DNA of 64,000 nt from Clostridiales bacterium (GTDB lineage Bacteria; Bacillota; Clostridia; Oscillospirales; Oscillospiraceae): assembly GCA_021201185.1 (NCBI GenBank), contig JAJQFJ010000015.1, positions 55,753 to 119,752 on the forward strand, in the 5' to 3' direction. Made by a program: the position numbers and the translations under genes. The notes under the pieces were generated by a model, which had not been told where the DNA came from, did not search any database, and saw only the letters and a program-made list of their open reading frames with translations. Positions 60,881 to 64,000 of this stretch are shown piece by piece; within the stretch, counting starts at the first letter, position 1, and the number at the start of each line of letters is the position of its first letter.

Positions 60881-61885
60881 TCAAATCCAGGTCTCCTCGG
60901 TCTCGTCCTTTTTCTGCCGGGTCATCAGGTTACGGAACACGTCCTGAATCTCCCGGCCCTCGTACATGACCTCATAGGCGGCCTCTGTGATGGGCATTTC
61001 CACCCCGGCCTTCCGGGCCAGCTCGTGGGCGGAGGCGGCTGCATAGTAGCCCTCCACCACGGCGCCGCCCATCTCGTCCATGGCCTGCTGAATAGTCTTG
61101 CCCTGTCCCAGCAGCAGTCCCGCCCGGTAGTTCCGGGAGTTCATGGAGGTGCAGGTGACGATCAGATCGCCCACTCCGGTCAGTCCGGCAAAGGTGGACT
61201 GCCTGGCCCCCAGGGCGACCCCCAGCCGGGCAATCTCGGTCAGACCCCGGGTCATGAGCATGGCCTTGGTGTTGACCCCGAAGCCCATGCCGTCAATGGC
61301 CCCGGCGCAGATGGCGATGACGTTTTTCAGCGCTGCGCCGATCTCCGCCCCCACCACGTCGCAGGAGGCATAGACCCGGAACCGCTCGTTCATGAACAGC
61401 TCCTGGACCGTGTGGGCGGCGTCGCGGCTCTCACTGGCGGCGACGATGGCGCTGGGAATCCTCCGTCCCACCTCCTCAGCGTGGGTGGGGCCGCAGAGCA
61501 CCACGATGGGGCACTTGTCCTCCACCTCTTGGGCGATGATCTGGCTCAGGCGCAACGAGGTATCCTTCTCGATGCCCTTGCCTACGCTGACCAGGATGGT
61601 GCCCGGCTTCACCAGAGGGGCGAGCGGCCGTGCGGTGGAGCGAACGGCAAAGGAGGGAGTGGCCAGCAGCACCACGTCGCTGTCGGCGGCGCAGGCAATG
61701 TCTGCGGTGAGCTTCATCTCCTCCGGGATGGGGACCCCCTTCAGCATGGGGTTCTCCCGGTTCTCCCGGAGCTGATCAGATTCCTTCTGGAAGTAGGACC
61801 AGAGGGTGACGTCGTTGCCGTTCTCCAGCAGGACCAGAGCCAGCGCGGTGCCCCAGGCGCCGCTGCCCAAAACTGTGACCTTCAT
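60881..61885 (-). CDS. gpsA: NAD(P)-dependent glycerol-3-phosphate dehydrogenase
   Basis: 334 residues. Rossmann motif VTVLGSGAWGTALALVL at the N-terminus; LATPSFAVR, CGPTHAEEVGRR and DGMGFGVNTKAMLMTRGLTE carry substrate and catalytic Lys/Asn residues. It makes sn-glycerol-3-phosphate for phospholipids, the substrate of PlsY encoded immediately upstream (4-nt overlap). Confidence 0.97.
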   Translation of the reverse strand: MKVTVLGSGAWGTALALVLLENGNDVTLWSYFQKESDQLRENRENPMLKGVPIPEEMKLTADIACAADSDVVLLATPSFAVRSTARPLAPLVKPGTILVSVGKGIEKDTSLRLSQIIAQEVEDKCPIVVLCGPTHAEEVGRRIPSAIVAASESRDAAHTVQELFMNERFRVYASCDVVGAEIGAALKNVIAICAGAIDGMGFGVNTKAMLMTRGLTEIARLGVALGARQSTFAGLTGVGDLIVTCTSMNSRNYRAGLLLGQGKTIQQAMDEMGGAVVEGYYAAASAHELARKAGVEMPITEAAYEVMYEGREIQDVFRNLMTRQKKDETEETWI

Positions 61886-62538
61886 TGCTTGTCCTCCTTC
61901 TCTCCGTCCTTGTGAAATTCCAGCTTGCTCTCCTCACCCCGGATAATCCGCTGGACATTGCCCAGATGCCGCCAGCAGACCAGCAGGCCGATTCCCGCCG
62001 CCAGCACCAGCAGCAGCCAGTCCTGGTACACGAACCAGGTGGAGATGGGGAACGTGATGGCGGCCCCCACAGAGCCCAGGGAAACCATCCGGGAGATCAC
62101 CACCAGAACAAGGAACACCCCCCACACCGCCAGAGCGATGCGCCAGTCGATCATAATTGCCACCACTCCACCGGAGAGGATGCCCTTGCCCCCCTTGAAT
62201 TCGAACATACAGGGGAACATATGCCCCAGCAGGCAGAAGATCCCGGCGATATACTTGCCCAAAACCTCCCAGCCACAGAGCGTGCCCAGTACCCCTCCGC
62301 CGATGAGACAGGAGAGCACCGCCTTGAGCACGTCCAGCAGGATGACCCAGACCACGTTTTTTACGCCATAGACCCGGTAAAAGTTGGTCAGCCCGGCGTT
62401 TCCGCTGCCGTGCTCCCGGACGTCGTCCTTCAGGACATATTTGGAAATGATAATGGCGCTGTTGCAGCAGCCCAGCAGATAGGATACCGCCGCCACGCCC
62501 AGAATGGCGAGTACCGTCGTCAACGTCAGTCCAGTCAT
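61882..62538 (-). CDS. plsY: Acyl-phosphate:glycerol-3-phosphate acyltransferase PlsY
   Basis: 218 residues with five or six helices and the three PlsY motifs: GSGNAGLTNFYRVYG, FKGGKGILSG and the later GSVGAAI. It acylates glycerol-3-phosphate with acyl-phosphate, the first step of phospholipid synthesis. One base downstream of der and overlapping gpsA, so the three form one operon. Confidence 0.96.
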   Translation of the reverse strand: MTGLTLTTVLAILGVAAVSYLLGCCNSAIIISKYVLKDDVREHGSGNAGLTNFYRVYGVKNVVWVILLDVLKAVLSCLIGGGVLGTLCGWEVLGKYIAGIFCLLGHMFPCMFEFKGGKGILSGGVVAIMIDWRIALAVWGVFLVLVVISRMVSLGSVGAAITFPISTWFVYQDWLLLVLAAGIGLLVCWRHLGNVQRIIRGEESKLEFHKDGEKEDKQ

Positions 62539-62539
62539 C

Positions 62540-63868
62540 TTACGATTCCTCCTTGTCTCCCTTTTGCCGGATGGTCAGCCGGATGGGCGTCCCCTCCAGG
62601 CCAAAGGTGGCGCGGATCTGGTTTTCCAGATAGCGTTGGTAGGAAAAATGAAACAGCCTGGCGTCGTTGCAGAAGACGACGAAATGGGGCGGCTGGATAC
62701 CCACCTGGGTCATATAATAGAGCTTCAGCCGCCGACCCTTGTCGGTGGGGGGCTGCACCCGGTTGGTGGCGTCTGCCAGGACGCTGTTCAGGGTGCCGGT
62801 GCGGATGCGGAGCATGGACATCTCCCGGACGGCATTGATGCGCTCAAAGAGCCTGTTCACCCGCTGCCCGGTCAGGGCGGAGAGGAACACCACCGGGGCG
62901 TAGGACATAAAGGAGAAGCCCTCCTTCACCTGGCTGCGCATCCGGTCCATGGTCTTGTCGTCCTTCTCCACAGCGTCCCACTTGTTGACCACAATGATGG
63001 AGGCCTTCCCCGCCTCGTGGGCCAGGCCCGCCACCTTGGTGTCCTGCTCGGTGACCCCCTCCTGGGCGTCGATGAGGATGAGGCACACATCCGCCCGGTC
63101 GATGGCCATGGTGGCCCGGAGAACGGAGAACTGCTCCACCCGGTCGTTCACCTTCGCCTTTTTCCGCATCCCGGCGGTGTCGATGAAGCAGTAACGACCG
63201 TACTCATTCTCAAAATAGGAGTCCACGGCGTCCCGGGTGGTTCCGGCCATGTCGCTGACAATGACCCGCTCCTCCCCCAAAATCCGGTTGACCAGGGAGG
63301 ACTTGCCCACGTTGGGCTTGCCGATCACCGCCACCCGGATCAGGTCGTTCTCCTCCTCGGTCTCGTCCGACTCGGGGAAATAGGCGGCGCAGGCGTCCAG
63401 CAGCTCGTCCATTCCCAGGCCATGAATGGCGGAGATGGGGATGGGGTCGCCCAGGCCCAGGTTGTAGAACTCATACACGTCCGGATCGGTGTGGCCCGGC
63501 TTGTCCGACTTGTTCACCGCCAGCACCACCGGCTTGCCGGAGCGCTGGAGCATACTGGCCACGTCCATATCCGCGGCGGTGACGCCGGTGAGCAGGTCGC
63601 AGACCAGGACGATGACATCGGCGTGGGCGATGGCGATCTCTGCCTGGGCGCGCATGAATTTCAGTATCTCGCTGTCGGTGTTCGGCTCGATGCCGCCGGT
63701 GTCGATGATGGTGAAGCTCCGCCCCAGCCACTCGCTCTCGGCATAGAGCCGATCCCGGGTGACGCCGGGGGTGTCCTCCACGATAGACAGCCGCTTTCCC
63801 GCCAGCCGGTTAAACAGCATGGACTTGCCCACATTGGGGCTGCCGACGATAGCGACGATGGGTTTCAT
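62540..63868 (-). CDS. der: Ribosome-associated double GTPase Der (EngA)
   Basis: 442 residues with two tandem GTPase domains (GSPNVGKSMLFNRL at about 8, GKPNVGKSSLVNRIL at about 184; DTGG and DTAG G3 motifs; NKSD and NKWD) and a KH-like C-terminal domain. Essential for 50S subunit assembly. First gene of der-plsY-gpsA, an arrangement like that of B. subtilis, where spoIVA is also nearby. Confidence 0.98.
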   Translation of the reverse strand: MKPIVAIVGSPNVGKSMLFNRLAGKRLSIVEDTPGVTRDRLYAESEWLGRSFTIIDTGGIEPNTDSEILKFMRAQAEIAIAHADVIVLVCDLLTGVTAADMDVASMLQRSGKPVVLAVNKSDKPGHTDPDVYEFYNLGLGDPIPISAIHGLGMDELLDACAAYFPESDETEEENDLIRVAVIGKPNVGKSSLVNRILGEERVIVSDMAGTTRDAVDSYFENEYGRYCFIDTAGMRKKAKVNDRVEQFSVLRATMAIDRADVCLILIDAQEGVTEQDTKVAGLAHEAGKASIIVVNKWDAVEKDDKTMDRMRSQVKEGFSFMSYAPVVFLSALTGQRVNRLFERINAVREMSMLRIRTGTLNSVLADATNRVQPPTDKGRRLKLYYMTQVGIQPPHFVVFCNDARLFHFSYQRYLENQIRATFGLEGTPIRLTIRQKGDKEES

Positions 63869-63915
63869 TGGGATTCACATCCTCTCTGGGTCGATATGAC
63901 ACCATGAGTAGATTT

Positions 63916-63944
63916 ATTATATCCGCCAAAAAGCCAAAAGTAAA
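63916..63944 (-). promoter_or_regulatory. Sigma-A promoter for der-plsY-gpsA
   Basis: Minus strand TTTACT (63944-63939), 17-bp spacer, TATAAT (63921-63916). Leader about 40 nt. Confidence 0.7.
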
Positions 63945-63962
63945 GAGGTTCTATAATAAATG

Positions 63963-63991
63963 TTGGGGTCAGGTTCAGAGCCTGACCCCAA
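63963..63991. repeat. Perfect palindromic hairpin at the window edge
   Basis: Arms TTGGGGTCAGG and CCTGACCCCAA (11 bp, perfect) with a 7-nt loop. It resembles REP-type palindromes found in many copies in some genomes, but copy number cannot be judged here. It could also be the terminator of the next minus-strand gene. Confidence 0.6.
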
Positions 63992-64000
63992 TTCTACAAA

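Noticed and set aside
1..64000. CRISPR arrays, rRNA, tRNA, insertion sequences
   Set aside because: I looked through intergenic gaps and found no regularly spaced repeats, cloverleaf-like segments or transposase genes. The gaps are short and mostly explained by promoters and terminators.

Overview
The window looks like a chromosomal segment of a spore-forming, anaerobic, high-GC Firmicute, most likely an Oscillospiraceae-type gut butyrate producer (Flavonifractor/Lawsonibacter/Oscillibacter-like). The evidence is a PolC-type replicase, SipL, SpoIVA and CwlD sporulation genes, a PASTA-domain kinase, a ptb-buk butyrate pair, a ferredoxin-type [NiFe] hydrogenase, frequent GTG/TTG starts and strong Shine-Dalgarno sites. 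The species is an inference. I see no tRNA, rRNA, CRISPR array, insertion sequence or prophage.

Layout. 0-2.9 kb: 3' part of a PASTA kinase gene, rsgA and thiN. 2.9-4.2 kb: a decayed GH25 lysozyme gene. 4.5-7.5 kb: sipL-spoIVA (spore coat basement layer). 7.6-13.1 kb (minus): a tyrosine recombinase with a structured leader, two small unknown genes, radA, cwlD, a 59-residue membrane protein, and a macro-domain gene split by an in-frame TAG. 13.3-15.4 kb (minus): ptb-buk. 15.6-20.2 kb (plus): nucleotide kinase, DJ-1/PfpI protein, 5-formyl-THF cyclo-ligase, mltG and a U32 peptidase. 20.2-23.1 kb (minus): a frameshifted membrane protein and an HMGL-like aldolase.

Centrepiece, 23.3-37.0 kb: one strong promoter, 19 tightly packed genes and one terminator. 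They encode a membrane-bound group 4 [NiFe] hydrogenase of the Mbh type: a catalytic arm (large subunit, small subunit, NuoC-like and 2x[4Fe-4S] proteins), a NuoH-like membrane anchor and an Mrp-type antiporter module, together with all six hypABCDEF maturation genes. The expected role is to oxidise reduced ferredoxin, evolve H2 and export H+ or Na+. With ptb-buk 8 kb away, this fits a fermenter that disposes of reductant as butyrate and H2. Details that stand out are a large subunit that already ends at its mature C-terminus, an apparent MbhH-MbhI fusion, and a charged Ala/Lys tail on the ferredoxin subunit.

37.1-47.4 kb: mostly unknown membrane proteins, a DUF815 ATPase, cytidine deaminase, DUF896 protein, a YlmH-type S4 protein with a predicted leaderless promoter, a TM1266-like putative hydrogenase regulator beside a D-2-hydroxyacid dehydrogenase, and a PadR regulator with a small membrane partner. 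47.4-56.4 kb (minus): asnS, then a histidine operon hisZGDBHAFI without hisC. After hisI a lipoprotein gene has its own candidate promoter with three 11-bp repeats, followed by a protein with two HisE-like domains, the second lacking key acidic residues. 56.5-63.9 kb (minus): polC and the der-plsY-gpsA operon.

Three genes (2.9-4.2, 11.9-13.1 and 20.2-21.9 kb) carry clear disruptions. Either this genome is losing accessory genes, or some of these are sequence errors.
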